Below, one piece after another: positions 26,128 through 34,488 of a DNA stretch of 64,000 bases. The notes under the pieces were generated by a model that worked only from the letters and a program-made list of their open reading frames with translations, was not told the origin of the DNA and did not search any database. The DNA lies in NCBI RefSeq assembly GCF_042139015.1, contig NZ_JBHIKY010000010.1:62001-126000 (forward strand), given 5' to 3'. The translations under genes were made by a program, and so were the position numbers. The DNA comes from JBHIKY01 sp042139015 (GTDB lineage Bacteria > Bacillota > Bacilli > Bacillales > Marinococcaceae). Position 1 is the stretch's first letter; every line of letters begins with the position of its first letter.

Positions 26128-26922
26128 TTAATAAATAGTAGGAATTAAACCACCGTCCATTCGAACTGCTGTACCTTTTATAGCACCCGAATGTGGGCTG
26201 CTTACAAATGCAATCATTCTTCCTATCTCGAAAGGACGAATAAACCTTTCAATATGTGAATCAGGTAAATTAGACAATACAAAGTCCTTTTCAATTTGTT
26301 CGAAAGATTTACTAGAATTACTATACATGTCTTTGAGTATATTTTCGACATTCTCCGACAATGTAGGCCCGGGCAAAATGGTATTAATTGTGACTTCTTT
26401 GCCCTTGGTTAAAAATGATAATGATTTTGATAAAGATAAAATCATTGATTTAGTCACAGCATACTGTGGCATATTTCCTGAAGGCATAACAGCTTCTTCA
26501 CTAGCAATAAAAATAATTCTGCCAAAGTTTTTATTTAGCATTTTATCTATATAAAATCTTGACATGTTATCAGCAACAAGAAAATTTGTGTCAAAATATT
26601 TCTTCCAAACTTCATCATTGACTTTTTCATAAGTCATCATTTCGTATACTCCTAAATTATTCACAAGAATATCTACATTAGGATGATTATTGTATATATT
26701 TTCTCTTTCATCTCTGTTCAATAGATTACCAGAAGCATTTTGAGGATTAGTTTCTGGATATATTTTCTTTATGTCATTAACAACAATTTCTACTTCTTTA
26801 TTGTTTCTACCGTTGACTAAAACATCCACACCCTCTTTTGCAAGTTCGAAAGCTATTGCCTTTCCTATCCCTTTAGTTGAACCAGTAATAAGTGCATTTT
26901 TATTCTTTAATTGTAGATCCAT
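26128..26922 (-). CDS. SDR family oxidoreductase
   Basis: This 264-residue Rossmann-fold short-chain dehydrogenase has the cofactor motif TGSTKGIGKA (residues 14-23), NNLGVYE replacing NNAG, the catalytic Ser in IASEEAV and YAVTKS with catalytic Tyr and Lys. The substrate is unknown. It is the second gene of a two-gene unit behind a TetR regulator (4-base gap, AGGAGAG ribosome site). Its high AT content differs from the core genes before it, consistent with transfer. Confidence 0.85.
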   Translation of the reverse strand: MDLQLKNKNALITGSTKGIGKAIAFELAKEGVDVLVNGRNNKEVEIVVNDIKKIYPETNPQNASGNLLNRDERENIYNNHPNVDILVNNLGVYEMMTYEKVNDEVWKKYFDTNFLVADNMSRFYIDKMLNKNFGRIIFIASEEAVMPSGNMPQYAVTKSMILSLSKSLSFLTKGKEVTINTILPGPTLSENVENILKDMYSNSSKSFEQIEKDFVLSNLPDSHIERFIRPFEIGRMIAFVSSPHSGAIKGTAVRMDGGLIPTIY

Positions 26923-26926
26923 TATA

Positions 26927-27535
26927 TTACTCTCCTTTATTAGCTAAACTTAATACATTTAAATAAAAAGTAATCGTATTGCGAACAAAATTTTCTTTTG
27001 TGCTTTTTTCATTTTCAACTAAACTAAAGTAAATTTGAGGGTCAAAAATGTGCAGCAATTGATGTGATAAATAGTTATTAGGTAGAGAAGATTTTATATC
27101 GTTTTTTTCCTTACCTTCTTGTATTATTAACGAAAAATTACTTATGACCTTATCGACAATTGAATTTAATTCATGGTGATATTGCACATTAAATAACTTA
27201 TGCATATAAAGAAAATGATCCTTAGTAAAGTCAAAAAAGTCACTGTCAAATCCATAAATTATTATTTTTTTTATTTTATCTCTTGTAAGATTTTGGTTTT
27301 TGTTTATTAGTTCTACCTTATGATTAAATTCTTTCAATTTAGGTTTCAAAATGTTAAAAAGTAGTTCCTCTTTAGATTTAAAATGCAAATATAAAGTGCC
27401 TTTTGCGACATCTGATTCTTTCGCTATGTCATTCATAGTTACTTTATCGAAACCTTTTAATTTAAATAATGTTTCTGCATTATTTAGGATTGTTTTATTT
27501 CTTTCATGAAATATTTTGTCCATTCTTTGCGACAT
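26927..27535 (-). CDS. TetR family transcriptional repressor
   Basis: This 202-residue regulator has the TetR helix-turn-helix at residues 25-45 (MNDIAKESDVAKGTLYLHFKSKEEL). The ATG at 27535 lies after AAGGTGG; a longer frame from 27568 would start inside the operator. The C-terminal ligand domain is not assignable. Two palindromes overlap its promoter, so it most likely represses itself and the downstream SDR gene. Confidence 0.88.
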   Translation of the reverse strand: MSQRMDKIFHERNKTILNNAETLFKLKGFDKVTMNDIAKESDVAKGTLYLHFKSKEELLFNILKPKLKEFNHKVELINKNQNLTRDKIKKIIIYGFDSDFFDFTKDHFLYMHKLFNVQYHHELNSIVDKVISNFSLIIQEGKEKNDIKSSLPNNYLSHQLLHIFDPQIYFSLVENEKSTKENFVRNTITFYLNVLSLANKGE

Positions 27536-27554
27536 TAACAAAAACCACCTTTTT

Positions 27555-27612
27555 TGACCTATGGTCATTTTTGACCTATAGTCATATTAGTATATCTTTG
27601 TTGATTACGCAA
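27555..27612 (-). promoter_or_regulatory. Promoter with duplicated palindromic operator of the TetR/SDR unit
   Basis: TGACCTATGGTCA (27555-27567) and TGACCTATAGTCA (27572-27584) are two near-identical palindromes 17 bases apart. On the minus strand they lie immediately downstream of a promoter TTGCGT-17-TAATAT (27607-27612 and 27584-27589). This is the typical placement of a TetR operator. Confidence 0.75.
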
Positions 27613-27672
27613 GAAGTATTAGTTTTAAAATAAATTTATAGAATAGTGTTCAGAAAACCATCAATTTGAAGG

Positions 27673-27875
27673 CCAAGGCTTCGTGACTTAGGCGATTCTA
27701 AACTACACACAATTCAAAAACCAAGTGATTTTCCTGACCTAGAAAAATTACTTCGTGGACGCATTAACACAAAGATTATTCAAGAGAACTTTGAGGATGT
27801 ACTCCGTTTAGCTCATTCGATTCGAGAAGAAAAAGTGTCCGGTTACCTTATTCCGCTCACTGTCATAGAGAAGGT
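27673..27875 (+). pseudogene. Tn3-family transposase fragment
   Basis: The frame reads PRLRDLGDSKLHTIQKPSDF, then LLRGRINTKIIQENFEDVLRL, then HSIREEKVSG. This is the middle part of the Tn3 TnpA DDE region (RIRDL ... INTKLI..NWDD.LRLA.SI). Both ends are missing. Confidence 0.8.
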
Positions 27876-27886
27876 GAAATGTGAGG

Positions 27887-27910
27887 CAGCCAATCTCTGG
27901 CTGTTTTTTT
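27887..27910 (+). terminator. Short terminator after the transposase relic
   Basis: CAGCCA and TGGCTG flank a 5-base loop and are followed by seven T. It insulates the zinc operon. Confidence 0.65.
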
Positions 27911-27962
27911 CAATCTTCAGACGATAGAAAAATAAAAAATTGTTTTTGTTCAAAAATAAGTA

Positions 27963-28019
27963 TTTACTTTTCTTATAAGGATTTATATAATTGAATTTAA
28001 ATCGTAATAATTACGTTTT
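27963..28019 (+). promoter_or_regulatory. Sigma-A promoter with Zur box
   Basis: TTTACT (27963-27968), a 17-base spacer and a perfect TATAAT (27986-27991) are followed at 27999-28019 by a palindrome with core TCGTAATAATTACG, the Bacillus Zur operator (TCGTAATNATTACGA) with only its last base changed. The box covers the expected start of transcription, so the lipoprotein gene should be on only in zinc starvation. Confidence 0.85.
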
Positions 28020-28040
28020 ATAGAAAGGTGTTGTTTATCG

Positions 28041-29090
28041 TTGTTTATAAAAAAATCTATGGTTAAATGGGCAAGTGTTTTAATGATTAGTACAGTACTC
28101 GCAGCATGCCAGGACTCTGAAACAGAACAAGATGCTGCTGAGGATGGACAAGATCAAACTGCTGACAGCGGTGGTGAAGAAGAGAATAGTCATGATCATG
28201 AGGAGGAGGAGCACGATCATGAGCACAGCAATGGTAATGATCATGACGCTCCGGAAGATATTGATATCCAAGGGCTGGCGGATCATTATCATACAGGGGA
28301 CACAGTGAACCTTACAGCTGAATTAAATGAAGAAACTGATAATGACCATTGGCACTGGTACATAAGAGATAATGAAGATGACGAATGGGAGACGGTACCA
28401 GATCAGGAGAATAGTGAGTTTACTGGAGAAGCATCAATAGACGGGCAGGAAATTAAAGCGGTTCTTTTTGGAGATGATCATGAAGCTTATGCTCAATCAT
28501 CCCCTGCAAAAATTGTGATTGATGATCATGGTCATGGAGATGATGAAGACAGCCAACGTATATATGATGGCTATTTTGAAGACGATGAGGTAGAGGATCG
28601 GGAATTGTCTGATTGGGAAGGAGACTGGCAATCGGTCTATCCATATTTACAGGATGGAGACTTGGATGAAGTGTTTAAACAAAAGGCTCAAGATGATGAA
28701 GACATGACCGAGGAAGAATATAAAGAATACTATGAAGAAGGCTATGAAACAGAAACTGAACGAATCGTTATTGAAGGGAATACGGTCACCTTCTTTGAAA
28801 ATGGGGAAGAGAGTTCAGGTGAGTATAAGTATGATGGATACGAAATTCTAACGTATGAAGCCGGTAACAAGGGAGTAAGATATGTATTTGAGTTAACAGA
28901 GGATAATGAAGAAATGCCTCAGTATATTCAGTTTAGTGACCATATCATTTCACCGGAGGAATCGCATCATTTCCACTTATATTGGGGCGATGACCGAAAA
29001 GAACTGTTGGAAGAAGTGACACATTGGCCTACTTATTATCCATCTGAGTTAGATTCTGAGGAAATCGTTAATGAGATGACCGCACACTAA
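28041..29090 (+). CDS. Zinc-starvation lipoprotein with ZinT domain
   Basis: This 349-residue protein starts at a TTG after AAAGGTG. Residues 1-23 are a lipoprotein signal ending in the lipobox LAAC. Next comes a His/Asp/Glu-rich metal-grabbing stretch, a small domain (residues about 75-165) and, from about 185, a ZinT/YodA domain (YDGYFEDDEVEDRELSDWEG, and SHHFHLYWGDD with metal-binding His). ZinT domains bind zinc outside the membrane and pass it to an ABC importer. The Zur box directly upstream supports this. The importer itself is not in the window. Confidence 0.88.
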   Translation: MFIKKSMVKWASVLMISTVLAACQDSETEQDAAEDGQDQTADSGGEEENSHDHEEEEHDHEHSNGNDHDAPEDIDIQGLADHYHTGDTVNLTAELNEETDNDHWHWYIRDNEDDEWETVPDQENSEFTGEASIDGQEIKAVLFGDDHEAYAQSSPAKIVIDDHGHGDDEDSQRIYDGYFEDDEVEDRELSDWEGDWQSVYPYLQDGDLDEVFKQKAQDDEDMTEEEYKEYYEEGYETETERIVIEGNTVTFFENGEESSGEYKYDGYEILTYEAGNKGVRYVFELTEDNEEMPQYIQFSDHIISPEESHHFHLYWGDDRKELLEEVTHWPTYYPSELDSEEIVNEMTAH

Positions 29091-29115
29091 TTATCTATAA
29101 TCGTTTATGTCATAC

Positions 29116-29145
29116 AGAGAGAACATTCACATTCTGTTCTCTCTA
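29116..29145 (+). terminator. Hairpin after the ZinT-like gene
   Basis: AGAGAGAACA and TGTTCTCTCT pair perfectly around a 9-base loop; no T run follows, so it may stabilise RNA more than terminate. Confidence 0.5.
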
Positions 29146-29157
29146 TTAATTCACCAG

Positions 29158-29198
29158 GAGAGTCCAAGATTTATAAAAAATCTTGGACTCTCTATTTT
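29158..29198 (+). terminator. Strong terminator after the ZinT-like gene
   Basis: A 14-base perfect stem (GAGAGTCCAAGATT) is followed by TATTTTT. The 250 bases to the next gene hold no recognisable coding sequence; an isolated ATTACGATTT half of a Zur-like box is seen near 29416. Confidence 0.75.
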
Positions 29199-29451
29199 TG
29201 TAGACTGAAGAAATCTAAACTTAGTGGGTGGTAGTTTTTTCAGTAATATCAGTGGCTGAATTACAGAAATACCATGCACCTGATCAGGAATGGAATATTG
29301 ATCAATCATTACTCAACAATTTAAAGAAAACCTGCGTTTTTCTTTAATTCATATTAAATCTGCTGCCCAAACGACACATACTTTAGGAAAACAAGCATAT
29401 CTATTAAAAAGAACAATTACGATTTGTATGTACTGGGAGGGAATACGCAGT

Positions 29452-30456
29452 ATGCGGTTGATCCATACATATTTAAATGATGTCACCGGACTTATCGTCA
29501 TTGGACTTGTTATATATTTTATTTATTTTAATAATTTACTCGGAGAAACGGTGCTGATGGAGGTGCCGGATTCCTTTCGGCAATTAAATACCATTTTTTT
29601 GAGCATTTTAATTGAAGCAATTCCTTTTGTTCTTATTGGAGTCGTGATTGCTGGGTTTATTCAAATTTTTATCAGCGAGGAACAAATTCGACGCTGCATT
29701 CCTCGAAATAAAGTATTGGCAGTAGTCATGAGCTGCATTGTGGGAGGTATTTTTCCTGCTTGCGAATGCGGTATTGTACCTATTGTACGGCGTCTCATTC
29801 AAAAAGGGGTTCCTATTTATGCTGGTATTGGATTTTTATTAACTGGGCCGTTGATCAACCCAATCGTAATTATGTCCACGTACATGGCATTTGGAAATGA
29901 TTGGAACATTGCAGCTATGCGAATGGGAATAGGATTTGTTGCCGCGTGTATTATTGCACTGTTAATCAGCTTCTTTTACCGATCCAATCAATTAAAGCAA
30001 AAGTTATTATCGGCGCGTTCTGGCCATTCCCATTCAATAGAAAAGTTAACTTTCTCCAGAAAATTATCAGAAATGCTAAAACATGCCATCGATGAGTTTA
30101 TTGACCTTGGGAAATATTTAATTATCGGAGCGTTTATAGCGGCTTTTCTCCAAACCTATGTATCGGCAGAGTCCCTTTTTATTTTTGGAGAAGGGATTGT
30201 TGCCTCAACTATGGTGATGATGGGGTTAGCTTATCTGTTAAGTTTATGTTCCGAGGCAGATGCTTTTATTGGTGCTTCATTTCGTAATGTATTTCCAACT
30301 TCTTCCATACTCGCTTTTTTGATTTATGGTCCGATGATTGATTTGAAAAATACGATTATGTTATTAAGTGTGTTTAATGCAAGGTTTGTATTGGTCTTGT
30401 TTTTCTTCATAACGATCATCGTATTTATCAGTGTGCATCTCACTACAATAATATAA
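29452..30456 (+). CDS. ycgR: YcgR-like permease (UPF0718/DUF318)
   Basis: This 334-residue protein has about eight membrane helices. It carries the family landmarks GGIFPACECGIVP, LTGPLINPIV and LCSEADAF, the last probably metal-related. It matches the DUF318 permeases exemplified by B. subtilis YcgR, whose gene is paired with ycgQ and belongs to the zinc-starvation regulon. ATG 29452 follows GGGAGGG by 10 bases; an ATG at 29428 lies before it. The next gene starts 4 bases after its stop. Confidence 0.82.
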   Translation: MRLIHTYLNDVTGLIVIGLVIYFIYFNNLLGETVLMEVPDSFRQLNTIFLSILIEAIPFVLIGVVIAGFIQIFISEEQIRRCIPRNKVLAVVMSCIVGGIFPACECGIVPIVRRLIQKGVPIYAGIGFLLTGPLINPIVIMSTYMAFGNDWNIAAMRMGIGFVAACIIALLISFFYRSNQLKQKLLSARSGHSHSIEKLTFSRKLSEMLKHAIDEFIDLGKYLIIGAFIAAFLQTYVSAESLFIFGEGIVASTMVMMGLAYLLSLCSEADAFIGASFRNVFPTSSILAFLIYGPMIDLKNTIMLLSVFNARFVLVLFFFITIIVFISVHLTTII

Positions 30457-30460
30457 GGGG

Positions 30461-31351
30461 TTGATAACGATACATTTTCATTTTCAGCATTTCCTGCGTG
30501 CGTTCATATTAGCCTTGTTTGCTGCTTTCTTTCTAGATTTGCATTATTCAGGGGATATATCAAAATTTGTAAATCCTAAATATTATGCGATGAGTCAAAT
30601 GGGGGCGGGACTTCTCGTCATTCTTACGTTTATTCAACTCTCAAGAGTATGGATAGAAGAAAAACCAGGAGAAGCTTGTTCCACTAATTGTTCTCATGAT
30701 CACCATCATAGCGTTGATCAGCACATCTTTAGAAATTCATTTAGTTATTCTATTTTACTGTTTCCGTTAATTGCAGCATTTATCCTCACCCCTAAGGTTT
30801 TGGATGCATCTCTCGCAGATAACAAAGGGAGTGTGTTATCAGGCAGTGGCAAGTATGAGGAAAATACAGTGCTGGAACAATCGAATACACTTCATGATCA
30901 AGAACCACAACCTAATGACAATTATTTTATGGCTGAAGAACATGAAGAGAGAATGAATCATTTAAATCAAGCTAACGTAATTGATATGCAGGAGGATATA
31001 TTTTCTTCTTATTACGAGAGCATTCGTGCCACTCCATATAATTTTACAGGCAAAAAGATAAAAATTACCGGATTTGTGTACCGAGAGGAAGGACTGTCTT
31101 CGAACCAACTTGTCCTAACTAGGTTTATTATCACTCACTGTGTAGCAGATGCGGTGACGATTGGTTTCTTAACAGAATTTGATGAGGCGGAATCATTTCC
31201 ATCCGATACATGGTTGGAGTTGGAAGGAACGCTTGCTGTCGTTCCCTATAATGGAAGTGATCTCCCGGTCATCAAAGCGGAGCGGGGGAAGGTCATCTCA
31301 GAACCATCTGATCCGTATATATATCCTGCACTCAAAAAATTAACAGATTAA
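30461..31351 (+). CDS. ycgQ: YcgQ-like protein (TIGR03943/DUF1980 family)
   Basis: This 296-residue protein has two or three N-terminal membrane helices, a Cys/His patch (CSTNCSHDHHHS) and an extracytoplasmic C-terminal domain with KKIKITGFVYRE and FIITHCVADA. This is the TIGR03943 family, always next to a DUF318 permease. The TTG at 30461 lies very close to GGGG, so translation is probably coupled to the permease. A role in zinc handling or metal chaperoning is inferred from the operon. Confidence 0.8.
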   Translation: MITIHFHFQHFLRAFILALFAAFFLDLHYSGDISKFVNPKYYAMSQMGAGLLVILTFIQLSRVWIEEKPGEACSTNCSHDHHHSVDQHIFRNSFSYSILLFPLIAAFILTPKVLDASLADNKGSVLSGSGKYEENTVLEQSNTLHDQEPQPNDNYFMAEEHEERMNHLNQANVIDMQEDIFSSYYESIRATPYNFTGKKIKITGFVYREEGLSSNQLVLTRFIITHCVADAVTIGFLTEFDEAESFPSDTWLELEGTLAVVPYNGSDLPVIKAERGKVISEPSDPYIYPALKKLTD

Positions 31352-31462
31352 CTACATCATCCATCGCATAATAAAGAACCAATAAATGGATAGTTCTCCC
31401 CTCAATAGGTTGGGTTGAATCGTACTATTAATGGGAATGAATAATGTAAAGGAGGGATTAGT

Positions 31463-31807
31463 TTGAAACAAACTAACCATCAAGTACATGAAGATCATTC
31501 TCATGAACACAGTATCGCATGTGGGCATACCAAAATTCGACACAATGATCACATTGATTACGTCCATAATGGTCATCTGCACCATAAGCATGAAGATCAT
31601 TGGGATGAGTGCACAATTCCAGTGACAGATATAAATCCAGAAGAGTGCAAACCAGTGTCTTGCGGGTGTTCTCATACAGAAGAATGCGGCCATGAAATGG
31701 TGCCGCATGGAGACCATATGGATTATTTAGTGAACGGGAGATTACATCATGTTCATGATAACCATTGTGATGATCATGGACCGGTGGAAATAGTCACTTT
31801 GATTTAA
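31463..31807 (+). CDS. His-rich protein with two metal-binding repeats
   Basis: This 114-residue protein has no signal peptide and is about one fifth His. It contains two copies of a unit CGH..., HxDHxDYxxNGxLHHxHxxH (residues about 20-47 and 75-101), joined by a Cys-rich hinge (CKPVSCGCSHTEEC). The repeat is shared by small uncharacterised proteins often coded beside cation transporters. It probably buffers or delivers zinc in the cytoplasm. The TTG at 31463 lies 6 bases after AAAGGAGGG. Confidence 0.8.
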   Translation: MKQTNHQVHEDHSHEHSIACGHTKIRHNDHIDYVHNGHLHHKHEDHWDECTIPVTDINPEECKPVSCGCSHTEECGHEMVPHGDHMDYLVNGRLHHVHDNHCDDHGPVEIVTLI

Positions 31808-32112
31808 AAATCGAGTAGGAGGGGGTGATTAACCCCCGACCTCTCACACCAAGTATAATGTAGATCATTGGAGGGATAAAAGGCCTTTGTTTTAGGCAAT
31901 GATGACTTAAAATGGGAATTGCTGCAAGCTGGGGTAGAAATAACAGACGGTGCTTCCACATCTCAATTGCATCTGTGTGTTCTGCTAACCCAGCTAATGT
32001 TTTAGGATGAGGTTTTTTGTAAATAAAAGGATAGTCTTTTTCGTCAAATTCCTCTTGTGGGTTAAAAGTGTAGACGTCAAGTTGAATTTTACACTTTTTG
32101 CTCGTTTCCTTT
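31808..32112. other. Non-coding stretch with probable IS21-type end repeats
   Basis: A hairpin (GGGGGT/ACCCCC, 31819-31836) follows the His-rich gene. Near 32047-32125 the motif TTTTACACTTTT or its complement recurs three times, the kind of multiple end repeat found at the tips of IS21 elements. No gene is seen. Confidence 0.4.
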
Positions 32113-32640
32113 TTACACTTCTTCTGAAAAAATGCTCTTTCGGTTTTTCATCCGATAACTTTCCTCTTCTTCGTCTCCATGGATCACCTCTACCCGATGA
32201 AGTAAACGGTCTAAAATTGCTGTGGTGATTCCTTGGTCTCCGATTAAATTGCCCCATTCATCTGGACTCTTATTTGATGTCAGGATAATCGAACTTCGTT
32301 CGTATAAATGATTATTCAAATGAAAGAATAGGTTAGCTTCTCTTTGATCCATAGCCATATACATTAAATCATCAATGAGCACCAGGTCGGCATTTCTGAT
32401 TCTTTTCAGCTGCACTTTAGATTTGTTCAGGTATTCTTCTGATTTTAGAAGCTGCACAAGTTAGCCCATTGTGGCGAAATAAACATTGAACCCTTTGTAA
32501 ACAGCCTCGAGTCCAAGCCCAATTGCGATATATGTTATTCCGATGCCAGGAGGACCTAAAAGAATGAGATTGTACTGTTGCTCCAGCCAACTTAATTTAA
32601 TAGGGCTCCGCTTGAAAGAGATAGATTCACCGTTAAAATA
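32113..32640 (-). pseudogene. IS21-family helper ATPase (IstB), decayed
   Basis: The frame reads LILLGPPGIGITYIAIGLG, then SEEYLNKSKVQLKRI, LVLIDDLMYMAMDQREANLF and ILTSNKSPDEWGNLI, the IstB helper of IS21 transposases. It is dead three ways: the Walker A Lys is Ile (GIGIT instead of GIGKT), an in-frame TAA sits at 32461-32463, and the N-terminus is replaced by unrelated sequence. The IstA partner is absent. Confidence 0.85.
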
Positions 32641-32642
32641 TA

Positions 32643-32718
32643 AAAAAGCGTTTACATAAAAGGTGAAATCATGTAAGATATAAAACAATTAGTTGTATAC
32701 GTTGTATACAACGTATAC
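32643..32718 (+). promoter_or_regulatory. Promoter, candidate cre and triple GTATAC operator of the sugar-acid operon
   Basis: TTTACA (32651-32656), 17 bases and TAAGAT (32674-32679) form a sigma-A promoter. AAAAAGCGTTTACA at 32643-32656 fits 12 of 14 cre positions and overlaps the -35. Downstream, GTATAC occurs three times with a 9-base period (32695, 32704, 32713); the middle copy is TTGTATACAA, a classic FadR/GntR-type operator. Confidence 0.7.
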
Positions 32719-32754
32719 ATCATAAAATATAAACAGTTTATACGGAGGTGAAAA

Positions 32755-33459
32755 ATGCGTTTTCCAATTGAACGAATGAACTCTTCTTCAAAGGGGGAAG
32801 AAATAGCTGATTTAATGCGCTTTGAGATTATTTCTGGGAGTTTAAAACCAGGCAGCACAGTTTCAGAGAATTCAATTGCCAGCCAGTATCAAAGCAGTCG
32901 CTCTCCTTCCAGAGAAGCTATGCGGATTTTACAAAATGAAGGACTGATTACTTTAAAAAGGCTTGGAGCAGAAGTGATTGGCTTATCTCAGAAGGATATT
33001 GAAGAACTAAATGATATACGATTTATGCTCGAAAGGTTTGCGATGATTGAATGTGCCAAGAAAAAAGACAACTCACTTATCGCATTTTTAGAATTCACAG
33101 TTGAAAAAATGAAAATTGCAATTGATCAAAAGAATGCCGAGGAGCTTTCCTTCTTAGATATTGCCTTTCATGAAGCCATCATCAAAGCCAGCGAGCATAA
33201 CCGAATTATTCATATATGGAAGAGCATTGAGAAGCTGATTATTACAGCCTTATTAATGGCGACGGAAAAAAGGTTCTCTTCAGATGAACAAGGTTATCAA
33301 GAATTCCTTGTTCAAAAGCATTTAGAAATAGTAGAAGCCATCCTGGAAGAAGATGCCGGATTAATAGAACATCATCTAAAGACCCACTTTATTGATACGA
33401 GAAAAACAGTGAGTGAAAGTGTTTTTACAAATAATGGAGTGGTTAAAAAGGAGAAGTAG
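32755..33459 (+). CDS. GntR family (FadR/FCD type) transcriptional regulator
   Basis: This 234-residue protein has an N-terminal winged helix (ENSIASQYQSSRSPSREAMRIL near residue 38) and a C-terminal all-helical FCD ligand domain with the metal-binding His in AFHEAII and HLKTHF. It leads the sugar-acid operon and should bind the TTGTATACAA-type sites just upstream, controlling itself and the genes that follow. The ligand is probably a sugar acid or its 2-keto-3-deoxy product. Confidence 0.88.
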   Translation: MRFPIERMNSSSKGEEIADLMRFEIISGSLKPGSTVSENSIASQYQSSRSPSREAMRILQNEGLITLKRLGAEVIGLSQKDIEELNDIRFMLERFAMIECAKKKDNSLIAFLEFTVEKMKIAIDQKNAEELSFLDIAFHEAIIKASEHNRIIHIWKSIEKLIITALLMATEKRFSSDEQGYQEFLVQKHLEIVEAILEEDAGLIEHHLKTHFIDTRKTVSESVFTNNGVVKKEK

Positions 33460-33461
33460 TA

Positions 33462-34472
33462 ATGAAAGCAGGAGTGTATAGAGGAGAGAAAACAGTAGAA
33501 GTCAGTCAACTACCAGAGCCTACACATAAAGAAAATGAAGCTCTCATTAAAGTCTCTTATGCGGGAATCTGCGGGACAGATATGATGATTTACTCTGGCC
33601 TGCACCCTAGAGTGCTTCCTCCGCTGGTCATGGGGCATGAATTTTCAGGGGTTATCGATAAAATTAATGATAACGCTCATTTAAAGCCAGGTGATCGAGT
33701 AGCAATCAATCCATTAATTTCTTGCGGGGAGTGCTACGCATGTAAAAATGGTCAGAATCATATTTGCTCGAATCTGCGGTATTTAGGAATAGATAAGAAT
33801 GGGGGATTTGCCCAGTATGTAAAGGTTCCGGTGGATAACCTGTATGTATTGAGTCCGTCTATATCCAATGAGAAAGGTGCTCTGACAGAACCGCTGGCAG
33901 TTGCTATTCATACTATCAGAAAATCCAGTCTTCGCTTTGGCGATGTAGTAGTTATACTAGGCGCAGGACCGATTGGAATATTAATAGGGTTGCTTGCTCA
34001 GAAAGCGGGAGCGTCAAGAGTAATCATTTCGGATATTAGTGAGCATCGGTTAAAGGTTGCAGAAGAACATGGGATGACAACCATAAATGCGCAAAATGAA
34101 AATATAGTGGACACGACTAAGAAGGTAACGAATGGCGTGGGAGCGGATGTAGTGTTTGAAGTAGCCGGCACGCAGAGTACGGCTGATCAAATGATAGAGG
34201 CGATTAAACCGCAGGGAGAAATATTATTAGTAAGTGTCTTCAAAAACCCTCCAAAAATGAATTTAGCGCAAATGCACTTTAGAGAAATATCTTTGAAAAC
34301 GACCCGTTGTTTTGAAGGAGATGACTTTCAAAAAGCGCTGAAAGTATTAGAACAAAATGAAATTGATGTAACCAGTATTATTTCTCATACTTTATCGATT
34401 GATAAATTTGAGGAAGGATTTCAATTAATGAAGGACACGAATGTATCGATGAAAGTTTTATTTCAATTTTAA
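33462..34472 (+). CDS. Zinc-dependent medium-chain alcohol/polyol dehydrogenase
   Basis: This 336-residue MDR enzyme has the catalytic zinc ligands in AGICGTD and MGHEFSG, four structural-zinc Cys in SCGECYACKNGQNHIC, and the NAD-binding motif LGAGPIGILIG. It resembles L-threonine, sorbitol or L-galactonate/L-idonate dehydrogenases. Within this operon, oxidation of a sugar acid at C5 is the likely reaction, but the exact substrate is open. It starts 2 bases after the regulator gene. Confidence 0.85.
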   Translation: MKAGVYRGEKTVEVSQLPEPTHKENEALIKVSYAGICGTDMMIYSGLHPRVLPPLVMGHEFSGVIDKINDNAHLKPGDRVAINPLISCGECYACKNGQNHICSNLRYLGIDKNGGFAQYVKVPVDNLYVLSPSISNEKGALTEPLAVAIHTIRKSSLRFGDVVVILGAGPIGILIGLLAQKAGASRVIISDISEHRLKVAEEHGMTTINAQNENIVDTTKKVTNGVGADVVFEVAGTQSTADQMIEAIKPQGEILLVSVFKNPPKMNLAQMHFREISLKTTRCFEGDDFQKALKVLEQNEIDVTSIISHTLSIDKFEEGFQLMKDTNVSMKVLFQF

Positions 34473-34488
34473 AAGAGGGAGTAGATCA

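Noticed and set aside
31352..31717. 121-codon minus-strand frame rich in Met and Ile
   Set aside because: It is the antisense of the His-rich gene, whose His codons read as Met/Ile-rich on the other strand.
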